A stretch of DNA of 32,775 nt from an uncultured Collinsella sp. (GTDB lineage: Bacteria; Actinomycetota; Coriobacteriia; Coriobacteriales; Coriobacteriaceae). The translations under genes and the position numbers were made by a program. Location: assembly GCA_900542235.1 (NCBI GenBank), contig UQNB01000013.1, forward strand, positions 1 through 32,775, given 5' to 3'. The notes below the pieces were generated by a model, which saw only the letters and a program-made list of their open reading frames with translations, made no database searches and had not been told where the DNA came from. Position 1 is the first letter of the stretch. Each line of letters begins with the position of its first letter. This document shows positions 9,474 through 16,709 of the stretch, in pieces.

Positions 9474-9581
9474 TGGCCGACGCTGCGCTGGCATTGTCAA
9501 AACATCGGCGTTTCCGTTGCCGGTGCCGGCAGTTAGGCCGTCCCCAAGGGATCAAGGCGAGAAAATTTCTTAAAAAAGTTC

Positions 9582-9609
9582 TTGCCCTTCGCCCAATCGT
9601 CCGTATAAT
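9582..9609 (+). promoter_or_regulatory. Promoter of tRNA-Asn
   Basis: TTGCCC (9582-9587), a 16-bp spacer, and a perfect TATAAT (9604-9609). An A/T-rich stretch (about 9560-9580) just upstream resembles an UP element. Transcription would start near 9616, 24 nt before the mature tRNA 5' end. Confidence 0.8.
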
Positions 9610-9639
9610 AAACTTCGTTGCTTGAGAGCACGCACCTAT

Positions 9640-9714
9640 TCCTCGGTAGCTCAATGGTAGAGCACGCGGCTGTTAACCGCGCTGTTGTAGGTTCGAGTCC
9701 TACCCGGGGAGCCA
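9640..9714 (+). tRNA. tRNA-Asn (anticodon GTT), CCA encoded
   Basis: Full cloverleaf. Acceptor TCCTCGG pairs with CCGGGGA with one T-G wobble; the D stem is GCTC/GAGC. The anticodon stem CGCGG/CCGCG carries loop CTGTTAA with anticodon GTT at 9672-9674. The T arm is GTAGG-TTCGAGT-CCTAC, the discriminator is G9711, and CCA is encoded at 9712-9714. It is a lone tRNA gene with its own promoter and terminator; no attachment-site duplication or integrase is seen next to it. Confidence 0.97.
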
Positions 9715-9720
9715 GGTTGT

Positions 9721-9750
9721 AAAACCCGTCGCATATGCGGCGGGTTTTTT
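9721..9750 (+). terminator. Intrinsic terminator after tRNA-Asn
   Basis: AAACCCGTCGCA and TGCGGCGGGTTT form a 12-bp stem with one G-T wobble and a TA centre, followed by TTTTTT. It begins 7 bp after the CCA end. The bases from 9751 to 9908 hold no clear gene; a TAAAAT at 9847-9852 could be a -10 element for the next gene, but no -35 is correctly spaced. Confidence 0.85.
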
Positions 9751-9908
9751 CATGCCGCGATCGCCTGTGGCGAACGTTACCGTATCAACATTTCGTGTCG
9801 AGGATGTAATCGTGAACCCCGCCGCCTTAACATGGCGCGGTCGTTGTAAAATGTTGGAATGATTGCTCCCACGACATGGTGCCGCGAGCACCAGAAAAGG
9901 AGATTCTT

Positions 9909-10265
9909 GTGTCTGAGACCATTAACGGCAGCCTGAGCGTCTCGAACGACGTTATTGCCGATATTGCCGGTTATGCCGCGATGACGTGCTACGGCGTCGT
10001 CGGTATGGCCGAACAGCTCCAGGGCGCCGAGAGCGTGCGCCTGCTTGCCGGCCAGCGCCTCCGCAAGGGCGTGCTTGTTTCCGCCGACGAGAACGGCCTT
10101 ACGGTCGACCTTCACGTCGTGCTCGAGAACGGCGTCAACATGAAGTCCGTCTGCCACAATCTTTCGAGCTCCGTCGCCTTCACCCTTCAGGAGATCGCCC
10201 AGATCGATCCCGCCAGCCTTAAGATCGGCATTCACATCGACGCGCTCAAGAGCCGTCTGAACTAG
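9909..10265 (+). CDS. Asp23/Gls24 family envelope-stress protein (YloU-like)
   Basis: 118-aa Asp23/Gls24-domain protein (DUF322). In Firmicutes, relatives are membrane-associated or cell-envelope stress proteins, and one member (YloU) is encoded directly upstream of the DAK2 gene, as here. Visible features are GSLSVSNDVIADIAGYAAM at the N-terminus, the GVVGM segment, and a central beta region (GLTVDLHVVLENGVN). The GTG start at 9909 is chosen because AAAAGGAG ends 6 bp before it; an in-frame ATG at 9876 lacks such a site and would add 11 atypical residues. No signal peptide or membrane segment. The exact role is unknown. Confidence 0.85.
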   Translation: MSETINGSLSVSNDVIADIAGYAAMTCYGVVGMAEQLQGAESVRLLAGQRLRKGVLVSADENGLTVDLHVVLENGVNMKSVCHNLSSSVAFTLQEIAQIDPASLKIGIHIDALKSRLN

Positions 10266-10292
10266 CATCCGAATACGGAGATTTCACCACTC

Positions 10293-11954
10293 ATGATTGC
10301 AAAGACCATTCGCACCTGTTTTCCGATCGCTGCGGCTGCCGTTTCCGAAAAGGCCGAGGAGATCAACAAGCTCAACGTCTTCCCCGTACCCGACGGCGAC
10401 ACCGGCACCAACATGTCGCTCACGCTCGCCTCGGTGACTAAGGAGCTTTCCGCCCTTCCCGCCGATGCCGACATGGAGGCCATTGCTGGCGCCATCACCC
10501 ACGGCTCCCTGATGGGCGCCCGCGGCAACTCCGGTGTCATCACCTCGCAGATTCTGCGTGGTGTGGCCGAGGGCCTTGTCTCTGCCGATGAGCCCATTAC
10601 GTCCGCCAATATCGCCTTCGCCTTCCGTCGTGCCGTCAAGGTCGCCTTCCAGGCCGTCCGCAAGCCCATCGAGGGCACGATCCTCACGGTTCTGCGTGAT
10701 GTTTCGACCAAGGCAGACGAGTGCGAGAAGAAGAAGTTCTCTGCCGAGGATGCGCTCGACGCCATCGTCGTCGAGGCCTACCAGTCCGTCGCCCGCACGC
10801 CCGACCTGCTGCCCGTCCTCAAGGAGAACGGCGTGGTCGACTCCGGCGCCTTTGGCTTTGCCATCTTCTTGGAGAACTTTGTTGCCGCCGCCCTTGGCCG
10901 CAGCACCGTGGTCGAGGATTTCTCCGCCACGTTTGATTCCGCTGGCTCTGCACGCGACGCGGCCCTCGATCGCGTCGAAATTGAGGCCAACGACGACTGG
11001 GAGGGCTCGGAGTTCCGCTACTGCAACGAGTTCCTCTTTAAGGCCGACGCTCCCTTTGACGAGGACGAGTGCCTGAAGTTCCTGGGCTCCATGGGCGACT
11101 GCGAGCTTCTCGTGGGCGCCTATCCCGACTACAAGATCCATGTGCACTCCAACACCCCCAACCTGGTGCTTGAGCACATGCTTCAGCTTGGTCAGATCTA
11201 CGAGGTCTTTATCCACAACATGGAGATGGAGGCCCACGACCGTACCGCTAAGATCCATGAGGACCAGGAGAAGGCCGCCGAGCCCGCGAAGGCCCTGGGC
11301 TTTGTTGCCGTTGCGGCCGGGTCTGGCGAGGCCGACATCCTCAAGTCCCTCGGTGTCGATGTGATCGTGTCGGGTGGCCAGACCATGAACCCCTCGACCG
11401 CCGACCTGCTGGGCGCCGTCGACCAGGTCAACGCGACCTCGGTCATCATCCTGCCCAACAACGGCAACATCCGCATGGCTGCCGAGGCCGCTGCCTCCGC
11501 CTGCACCGACAAGAAGGTTGCCGTCGTTCCCACCAAGACCGTCCCGCAGGCCTTCTCCGCGCTGTTCGCGGTCCTGCCCGATTCCGAGCTCGAGGACGCC
11601 GTTGCCGCCATGGTCGACGCCATCAGCGAGGTCCGTGATGGCGAGGTCCCCCGTGCCGTGCGCGATTCCAGCGCCTCCGACGGCTCGCCGATTCACTCCG
11701 GTGACGTCATGGGTATCATTGCCGGTTCCATCGACGTGGTCGGTGCGGACGTGAAGCAGGTCACGCTCGACTGCATCAACCGCATGCAGGAGGAAGAGGA
11801 GGGCGACGCGCTGACGATTCTGGCCGGCGAGGAGCTGTCCGATGAGGCCTTCCAGGAGATTGTCGACGCCATCGAGGAGGCTCAGCCCGACCTGGAGATT
11901 GATGCCCATCGTGGCGAGCAGCCGCTCTATCCCGTGATCTTCTCGATCGAGTAG
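10293..11954 (+). CDS. DAK2-domain fatty acid kinase-like protein (FakA/YloV)
   Basis: 553-aa protein of the YloV/FakA family. In Staphylococcus, FakA phosphorylates exogenous fatty acids carried by FakB. The N-terminal DAK2 nucleotide and magnesium site is clear (PVPDGDTGTNM, Asp34 and Asp36), with THGSLMGARGNSGVI shortly after. A middle domain follows, and the C-terminal region ends in an acidic segment with PLYPVIFSIE. Domain order and length match the family. The ATG at 10293 has ACGGAG 12 bp upstream. It is paired with an Asp23-like gene and followed by recG, the Firmicutes order. No FakB (DegV-like) partner is encoded in the window, so fatty-acid kinase activity is inferred from family only. 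Confidence 0.87.
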   Translation: MIAKTIRTCFPIAAAAVSEKAEEINKLNVFPVPDGDTGTNMSLTLASVTKELSALPADADMEAIAGAITHGSLMGARGNSGVITSQILRGVAEGLVSADEPITSANIAFAFRRAVKVAFQAVRKPIEGTILTVLRDVSTKADECEKKKFSAEDALDAIVVEAYQSVARTPDLLPVLKENGVVDSGAFGFAIFLENFVAAALGRSTVVEDFSATFDSAGSARDAALDRVEIEANDDWEGSEFRYCNEFLFKADAPFDEDECLKFLGSMGDCELLVGAYPDYKIHVHSNTPNLVLEHMLQLGQIYEVFIHNMEMEAHDRTAKIHEDQEKAAEPAKALGFVAVAAGSGEADILKSLGVDVIVSGGQTMNPSTADLLGAVDQVNATSVIILPNNGNIRMAAEAAASACTDKKVAVVPTKTVPQAFSALFAVLPDSELEDAVAAMVDAISEVRDGEVPRAVRDSSASDGSPIHSGDVMGIIAGSIDVVGADVKQVTLDCINRMQEEEEGDALTILAGEELSDEAFQEIVDAIEEAQPDLEIDAHRGEQPLYPVIFSIE

Positions 11955-11964
11955 GCATCTGCCC

Positions 11965-14142
11965 ATGTCCGAGCTGTGCTCCGTGCCGCGCGTCTCGGAG
12001 CGCTTTGCCCAGAGCAATGCGCTCGACGAGGATATCGCGCGACTCAAATATGTTTCGGGTAAACGTGAGGAGGCCCTTCGCCGTCTGGGAATTCGGACGG
12101 TGGGGGACCTCCTTCTCCATATCCCGCATCGATATCTGGACTTCACCCGCTCATGGTCCATCGAGATGGCACCCATCGGTGCCGTGTGCACCATCATTGC
12201 CACGGTCGATCGCATTGTTCAAAAGCAGCCTCGTCCGCGCATGCAGGTGACCGAGGTGTCGCTCGTGGATGACACGGGCGTGCTGCAGGTCGCCTTTTTC
12301 CGCCAGCCCTGGATTGCCCAGCAGCTTAAGCGGGGCGATCGCCTGGCCGTGATGGGCAAGGTCGAGTTTGCCTACGGTTTTAAGCAGATGGCCTCGCCCC
12401 ACTTTGAAAAGCTCGAGGACGGGCGTGCCGCGGGTACCATTTTGCCGGTCCACTACGTGAGTGACGGCGTGAGTCAGGCATGGATGCGCCGTATCGTGAG
12501 CGGTGCGCTCGAAGTGGCTGCCAATCCGTTCGATCCCATTCCCGCGCCGCTGCGCGCAAAGCGGAAGCTCATGAGCAATGCCCGTGCGCTGCGCTCGATC
12601 CACTTTCCCTCGAGCATGGCCGAGCGTGACATCGCACGCCGTCGTCTTGCCTACGAGGAGTGTCTCTGCTTGCAGCTCGCACTGCGTCTGCGCAACGATG
12701 GCGGTATGGTCGACGTGGTGCCTTATGCGCATGCCGCGGGAGAGCATTTGACTGCGCTTAAACAGGCCCTGCCGTTTTCGCTGAGCGACGAGCAGGAGGG
12801 CGCGTTCCAAGACATCCTGCACGACATGTGCGATGGCGGTCGCGTGATGAACCGTCTGCTGCTGGGCGACGTCGGTACCGGCAAGACCGCCGTTGCCGCC
12901 TGCGCGTTGGCGGTTGCGGCCGATAGCGGCACCCAGGCGTGCGTTATGGCGCCCACGGGCGTGCTGGCGCGTCAATATGCCGATAAGACCGGCCCCTTGC
13001 TCTCGCAGGCTGGCGTGACCTGGGCGCTCTTGACGGGCGCCACGCCGGCGGCCGAGCGTGAACAGATTCATGCTCGACTCCAGTCTGGCGAGCTCGATGT
13101 GCTCTTTGGTACCCATGCGGTGCTTTCGGAGAACGTCACGTTCAAGCATTTGTCGCTTGTGGTGATCGACGAGCAGCACCGCTTTGGCGTGGGCCAGCGT
13201 AACGCTCTACGCGCAAAGGGCCCGGGTGCCGACTTGCTGGTCATGACTGCCACGCCGATCCCGCGCACGCTGGCGCTTTCGGTGTACGGCGACCTGGATA
13301 CGAGCATCATCCGCCATCGTCCCGTTCCGGGTGCCGGCGTGACGACGCGCGTCCTCACCGAGTCGAGTCGTGACCTGGCCTATGGCGCCATTCGCGAGGC
13401 GCACGAAAAGGGACAACAAGCCTACGTGATCTGTCCGCTCGTGGAGCCGAGCGATTCGGCCGATGAGCTCGAAGACGTACCCGGCATCGCACGCGACGAC
13501 GAAGGCCGCGTGACCGTGCCTGTGCCGTTGCATGACACGGCGACCGAGCTCGAACGCCTACGTCTGGCATTACCGGGGCTTACCATCGAGCGTCTTAACG
13601 GCCGCATGCCGGCAGGGGAGAAGGACCGGGTCCTCGATGCCTTTAAGCGTGGCGAGATTGATGTGCTCGTCTCGACCACGGTGGTCGAGGTGGGCGTCGA
13701 CGTGCCCAACGCCACCGTCATGGTCATCGAGAATGGCGAGCGCTTTGGTTTGGCGGCCTTGCACCAGCTGCGCGGGCGCGTAGGCCGCGGCAGCGTGTCG
13801 GGCACGTGCCTGGTCATGACGCACTCCAAGGGCAACGGCGGCGCGTCGGCGGCACAAGACCGCCTCCAGTCGCTCGAGAAGACCTCGGACGGCTTTACGC
13901 TCGCCCAGATGGACCTGCGTCTGCGCCACGAGGGTGAAATCCTGGGGTTCCGCCAGCATGGTGGCGTTACCTTGCGCTTTGTTGACCTCGATGCCGACGA
14001 GGAATTGATCGAGTGGGCCCATTTGGACGCGGTCGAGCTCTTGCGGTATGCTTGCAACCTTGACTCCGTGGCGACGCGTCCTCTACGCGATGCAGTCGCC
14101 ACGTGGTATCGACACATCTTTAAGGAGGTCAGCGGAGGATGA
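11965..14142 (+). CDS. recG: ATP-dependent DNA helicase RecG
   Basis: Superfamily 2 helicase (725 aa) that remodels stalled forks and branched recombination intermediates. An N-terminal wedge/OB domain (about 30-170) carries RLGIRTVGDLLLHIPHRY. The helicase core has Walker A GDVGTGKT (301-308), DEQHRFG (Walker B/DEQH, 402-408), TATPIPRTL, and the C-terminal RecA-like motif QLRGRVGRG (about 602). Between motifs III and V there is a short insert rich in acidic residues (after PLVEPSDSADELEDV). The ribosome-binding site before the ATG at 11965 is weak (TAGG), and the gap to the previous stop is 10 bp, so coupling is likely. The 3' end overlaps rsmD by 4 bp (ATGA). Confidence 0.96.
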   Translation: MSELCSVPRVSERFAQSNALDEDIARLKYVSGKREEALRRLGIRTVGDLLLHIPHRYLDFTRSWSIEMAPIGAVCTIIATVDRIVQKQPRPRMQVTEVSLVDDTGVLQVAFFRQPWIAQQLKRGDRLAVMGKVEFAYGFKQMASPHFEKLEDGRAAGTILPVHYVSDGVSQAWMRRIVSGALEVAANPFDPIPAPLRAKRKLMSNARALRSIHFPSSMAERDIARRRLAYEECLCLQLALRLRNDGGMVDVVPYAHAAGEHLTALKQALPFSLSDEQEGAFQDILHDMCDGGRVMNRLLLGDVGTGKTAVAACALAVAADSGTQACVMAPTGVLARQYADKTGPLLSQAGVTWALLTGATPAAEREQIHARLQSGELDVLFGTHAVLSENVTFKHLSLVVIDEQHRFGVGQRNALRAKGPGADLLVMTATPIPRTLALSVYGDLDTSIIRHRPVPGAGVTTRVLTESSRDLAYGAIREAHEKGQQAYVICPLVEPSDSADELEDVPGIARDDEGRVTVPVPLHDTATELERLRLALPGLTIERLNGRMPAGEKDRVLDAFKRGEIDVLVSTTVVEVGVDVPNATVMVIENGERFGLAALHQLRGRVGRGSVSGTCLVMTHSKGNGGASAAQDRLQSLEKTSDGFTLAQMDLRLRHEGEILGFRQHGGVTLRFVDLDADEELIEWAHLDAVELLRYACNLDSVATRPLRDAVATWYRHIFKEVSGG

Positions 14143-14768
14143 GAATCATCGGCGGCGAATGGCGCGGTCGTAAGATCGAGGAGCCCCGTGGTCGCGATGT
14201 CACCCGCCCCACGACCGATCGCGTGCGCGAGGCGTGCGCATCCATGGTCATGTCGGCATTCGACTTCGATCTGGACGAGGTTCGCGTGCTGGATGCCTTT
14301 GGCGGCTCCGGTGCCTTGGGCATCGAGATGCTCTCGCGTGGTGCCCGCTCGCTCTCCACGTTCGAGATCGATCGGAATGCCGCGCGGCTCATTACTAAGA
14401 ATATCGAGTCGCTCTGCCGTGACCGTGCGCGTTGGCGTGTAGTTACCGGCGATGTGCTGGCGAGTGCCTCGCGCGGCCGCGTGCCGGGCGGTCCCTTTGA
14501 CCTGGTCCTGCTCGACCCGCCCTATGCTTTTGGCGCCGAGCCGGTCGAGGAGCTGCTGCAAAACCTAGCTCAGCAAGGATTGCTGGCGCAGGGTGCCTAT
14601 GCGCTGTTTGAGCACGCTGCCGCCGACGCGGGTGCGCATCCGGCAGGCTTTGAGATCGTGCGCGAGAAGCGCTACGGAATAACCTCGGTCGACCTGCTTC
14701 GTTGGGTTGGCAACGGCGAGGATGATGGCGACGATAGCGACGCACCCACGGAGGATGCCCATGAGTGA
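14139..14768 (+). CDS. rsmD: 16S rRNA (guanine(966)-N(2))-methyltransferase
   Basis: Methylates G966 of 16S rRNA using S-adenosylmethionine. The N-terminus MRIIGGEWRGRKI is typical. The SAM-binding motif LDAFGGSGALGIE (51-63) and catalytic DPPY (127-130) are present, as is RPTTDRVREA. At 209 aa it is slightly long because of a C-terminal acidic tail (EDDGDDSDAPTEDAHE). The start overlaps the recG stop and AAGGAGG lies a little upstream. rsmD-coaD adjacency is widespread. Confidence 0.95.
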   Translation: MRIIGGEWRGRKIEEPRGRDVTRPTTDRVREACASMVMSAFDFDLDEVRVLDAFGGSGALGIEMLSRGARSLSTFEIDRNAARLITKNIESLCRDRARWRVVTGDVLASASRGRVPGGPFDLVLLDPPYAFGAEPVEELLQNLAQQGLLAQGAYALFEHAAADAGAHPAGFEIVREKRYGITSVDLLRWVGNGEDDGDDSDAPTEDAHE

Positions 14769-15258
14769 CACCATTAACCGCGTAATCGTCCCGGGCACCT
14801 TCGACCCCATCACGTTTGGCCACATCGACGTGATTCGCCGCGCCCGCCGCATCTTCCCCAGCGTGATCGTGGCCGTTGCCGAGTCGCAGGGGAAAAACGG
14901 CGTGGGCACCACCTTTATGCTCGATGAGCGCGTGGCGCTGGCCCGTGAGGCGCTCGGTGATATTGACGGCGTCGAGGTGCTGCCCTTCACCGGCCTTTTG
15001 GTTGATTTTGCCCGCGAACAGGGAGCAGGAGCCGTGGTCAAAGGTCTGCGTGCCATGACCGACTTTGAGTACGAGTTGCAGCAGGCCGACCTTAACTACC
15101 GCCTGGATAACGAGCTGGAGTCCATCTTCGTCATGAGTGCGCCGCAGTACGGCTATATCTCGAGCTCGGTGGTTCGCCAGATTGCCTCGCTCGGTAGTGA
15201 CGTCTCTAATTTTGTTCCGCCCAATGTGGTCAAGGCGCTCAAACATCGCTTTTCGTGA
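14761..15258 (+). CDS. coaD: Phosphopantetheine adenylyltransferase
   Basis: Transfers AMP to 4'-phosphopantetheine to form dephospho-CoA, the penultimate step of CoA synthesis. The class I nucleotidyltransferase signature is GTFDPITFGHIDV (12-24, with the T/HxGH motif), and the C-terminal ISSSVVR (133-139) is conserved. VVKGLRAMTDFEYE contributes to substrate binding. The product is 165 aa, normal for CoaD. The ATG at 14761 is preferred because GGAGG lies 5 bp upstream and the encoded N-terminus fits the family; earlier in-frame codons would add a non-conserved leader. The start overlaps the rsmD stop by 8 bp. Confidence 0.96.
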   Translation: MSDTINRVIVPGTFDPITFGHIDVIRRARRIFPSVIVAVAESQGKNGVGTTFMLDERVALAREALGDIDGVEVLPFTGLLVDFAREQGAGAVVKGLRAMTDFEYELQQADLNYRLDNELESIFVMSAPQYGYISSSVVRQIASLGSDVSNFVPPNVVKALKHRFS

Positions 15259-15267
15259 CGTTTTTTA
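15241..15267 (+). terminator. Possible weak terminator at the coaD end
   Basis: AAACATCGC and GTGACGTTT can pair around the loop TTTTC with one A-C mismatch and one G-T wobble, followed by a T-run through 15266. It overlaps the last coaD codons. The T-tract is good but the stem is imperfect. Confidence 0.35.
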
Positions 15268-15282
15268 ATGCCTGGTGGCATG

Positions 15283-15291
15283 TGGTAAACT
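15283..15291 (+). promoter_or_regulatory. Candidate extended -10 promoter for the SepIVA-like operon
   Basis: TGG followed by TAAACT (15286-15291) resembles an extended -10. Upstream at -35 spacing the sequence is only T/A-rich (TTTTAA). It lies in the 68-bp gap between coaD and the next gene and would give a leader of about 30 nt. Confidence 0.4.
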
Positions 15292-15326
15292 AACACGATG
15301 ATATGTTACCTATGAAAGGAGACCGG

Positions 15327-15824
15327 ATGCCGGGCGAGAATTTTCCTGGCGACAGGATCGTGAGTCTTGTCGACGAGCTCGAGGGGCTCATCGAAGAGGC
15401 TAAGACGCCGTTCGGCAAGAACGCCCAGATGAAGGTTATCGACGCCGACGTCTTCTTTAACATCCTCGACGAGATCCGCATGAGCTATCCCGAGGAATGG
15501 CAGAAGTCCCGCCGTATCCTCAAGGAGCGCGAGGAGCTTATGGCTTCCGCCGCCGCTCAGGCCGATTCCATCATCGCCGATGCTCAGCAGCAGGCCCTCA
15601 CCATTGCCGGTGAGCAGGAGATCGTTCGCTTAGCCCAGCAGCAGGCCGACGATATTCGCGACCGTGCCCAGCAGTATGAGCGCGAGACGCGCTATGCCGC
15701 CGAGGACTACGCCGAGCAGGTCTTTACGCATCTTGAGGAGAACCTCAAGAGCCTGACCGGCACCGTCACCCGTTGCCGTCAGCAGCTCAATGAGGGTGCC
15801 GCCCAGCAGAACGGTCAGTGGTAA
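15327..15824 (+). CDS. SepIVA/DivIVA-like coiled-coil protein, putative division or septum factor
   Basis: 165-aa protein without membrane segments. The N-terminal part has VDELEGLIEEAKTPFG (14-30) and DADVFFNILDEIRMSYPEEW (39-58). A long Ala/Gln/Glu-rich coiled coil spans about 60-130, with repeats of the AQADSIIADAQQQA type. The tail is HLEENLKSLTGTVTRCRQQL. From memory, the mycobacterial divisome protein SepIVA has the same plan: an LDEL..IVEEA start, a D.L..IDDI...P segment, AxADxxxxxA coiled-coil repeats, and an F..FL.GTL.....R.QL end. SepIVA is also encoded directly before a DUF177 gene. This copy is shorter, with fewer coiled-coil repeats. The start at 15327 is preferred to the ATGs at 15303 and 15312 because AAAGGAG sits 5 bp upstream. 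The stop overlaps the next ATG by one base. The division role is inferred; a generic coiled-coil function is the alternative. Confidence 0.65.
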   Translation: MPGENFPGDRIVSLVDELEGLIEEAKTPFGKNAQMKVIDADVFFNILDEIRMSYPEEWQKSRRILKEREELMASAAAQADSIIADAQQQALTIAGEQEIVRLAQQQADDIRDRAQQYERETRYAAEDYAEQVFTHLEENLKSLTGTVTRCRQQLNEGAAQQNGQW

Positions 15825-16378
15825 TGGCTGAGTTCCCGAGCGCTACCGTCGATCTTTCCGAGCAGCTCGAGTTTCCCGGAGACTCGTATCCGCTGACTGG
15901 CAAGGTCGATGTTGCCACCTATGCGGTGGGCGAGAAGGAGTACCAGCTGCAGGACGGCATTGACTACGATGTGGTCTTTACCAATGCCGGCACCGGTGTT
16001 CTGCTTACGGGCATGGTCCGCGCGCACGCAACCGGTGAGTGCGACCGTTGCCTGGAGCCCGCTTCGTTTGATATTGCCGGTGAGATCGAGGAATTCTATC
16101 TCTTTAACGAGCCCGAGGACCCCGAGGCCTACGAAGATGGCTACGAGTTACTGAGCGAGGATCGCATCGTCGATCTGGGTGAGCCCATCAACGACGCGGT
16201 CGTCATGGACACGCCGTTCGTTGTCCTGTGCAAGCCTGATTGTCGCGGCCTATGCCCCACTTGCGGCATCAATCTCAACGTCGAGCAATGCGATTGTGCC
16301 GCTCAAGCAGAGGCCGAATGGGCCGCTGCCACGGAAAATCCATTTGCAGCATTGAAGAATCTCAAGCTTGACGAGTAA
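15824..16378 (+). CDS. DUF177 (YceD/YlbN-type) zinc-binding protein
   Basis: 184-aa member of the YceD family, which is linked by gene order to ribosomal protein L32 and implicated in 23S rRNA metabolism or accumulation in several bacteria and plastids. The cysteines cluster in motifs: CDRC (73 and 76), then Cys136, Cys140, Cys144 and Cys147 in LCKPDCRGLCPTCG, then CDC (156, 158), suggesting a zinc site. The first ATG used overlaps the previous TAA (TAATG). rpmF follows after a 64-bp gap, as in E. coli yceD-rpmF. The molecular function is not established. Confidence 0.88.
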   Translation: MAEFPSATVDLSEQLEFPGDSYPLTGKVDVATYAVGEKEYQLQDGIDYDVVFTNAGTGVLLTGMVRAHATGECDRCLEPASFDIAGEIEEFYLFNEPEDPEAYEDGYELLSEDRIVDLGEPINDAVVMDTPFVVLCKPDCRGLCPTCGINLNVEQCDCAAQAEAEWAAATENPFAALKNLKLDE

Positions 16379-16442
16379 AACTGTGGTAGTATCGCTACTT
16401 GCGCGTAATCGCCACACTGGATAGTTCATAAGGAAGGTCACT

Positions 16443-16622
16443 ATGCCCGTACCTAAACAAAAGCAGGGTCGTATCCGCACTCACACCCGCCGTTCCGCCA
16501 ACATGAAGATCTCGGCTGCGGCTCAGTCCACGTGCCCCCGTTGCGGTGCTGTCAAGCTCCCGCACCACGTGTGCCCCAGCTGCGGTTTCTACAAGGACCG
16601 CGAGGTTATCGTTACCGAGTAA
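16443..16622 (+). CDS. rpmF: 50S ribosomal protein L32
   Basis: 59-aa ribosomal protein. The N-terminus MPVPKQKQGRIRTHTRRSAN matches L32, and four cysteines (Cys31/34 in CPRC and Cys44/47 in CPSC) form the zinc ribbon, so this is the zinc-binding form. A strong ribosome-binding site (AAGGAAGG) precedes the ATG. An intrinsic terminator lies 40 bp downstream, before plsX. Confidence 0.96.
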   Translation: MPVPKQKQGRIRTHTRRSANMKISAAAQSTCPRCGAVKLPHHVCPSCGFYKDREVIVTE

Positions 16623-16662
16623 CTGTATACTCTGGATGCGATGCCGTTCCAACTGGAACCAC

Positions 16663-16692
16663 AATGGCCGGCTCAATGAGTCGGCCATTTTT
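16663..16692 (+). terminator. Intrinsic terminator or attenuator between rpmF and plsX
   Basis: AATGGCCGGCTC, loop AAT, GAGTCGGCCATT form a 12-bp stem with one G-T wobble, followed by TTTTT. Only 4 bp separate the T-run from the plsX ribosome-binding site. A TATACT at 16626-16631, just after the rpmF stop, could be a -10 element for a short leader running through this hairpin, but its -35 region is poor. Confidence 0.8.
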
Positions 16693-16709
16693 GTATAAGG
16701 AGTATGTAT

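Noticed and set aside
9640..9714. tRNA-Asn as an integration site for a mobile element
   Set aside because: No integrase, no repeat of the tRNA 3' end and no foreign genes nearby; both sides are core genes.
10284..12215. A 643-codon minus-strand open frame opposite the DAK2 gene
   Set aside because: Mirror frame of a well-supported gene; no recognisable domain or ribosome-binding site.
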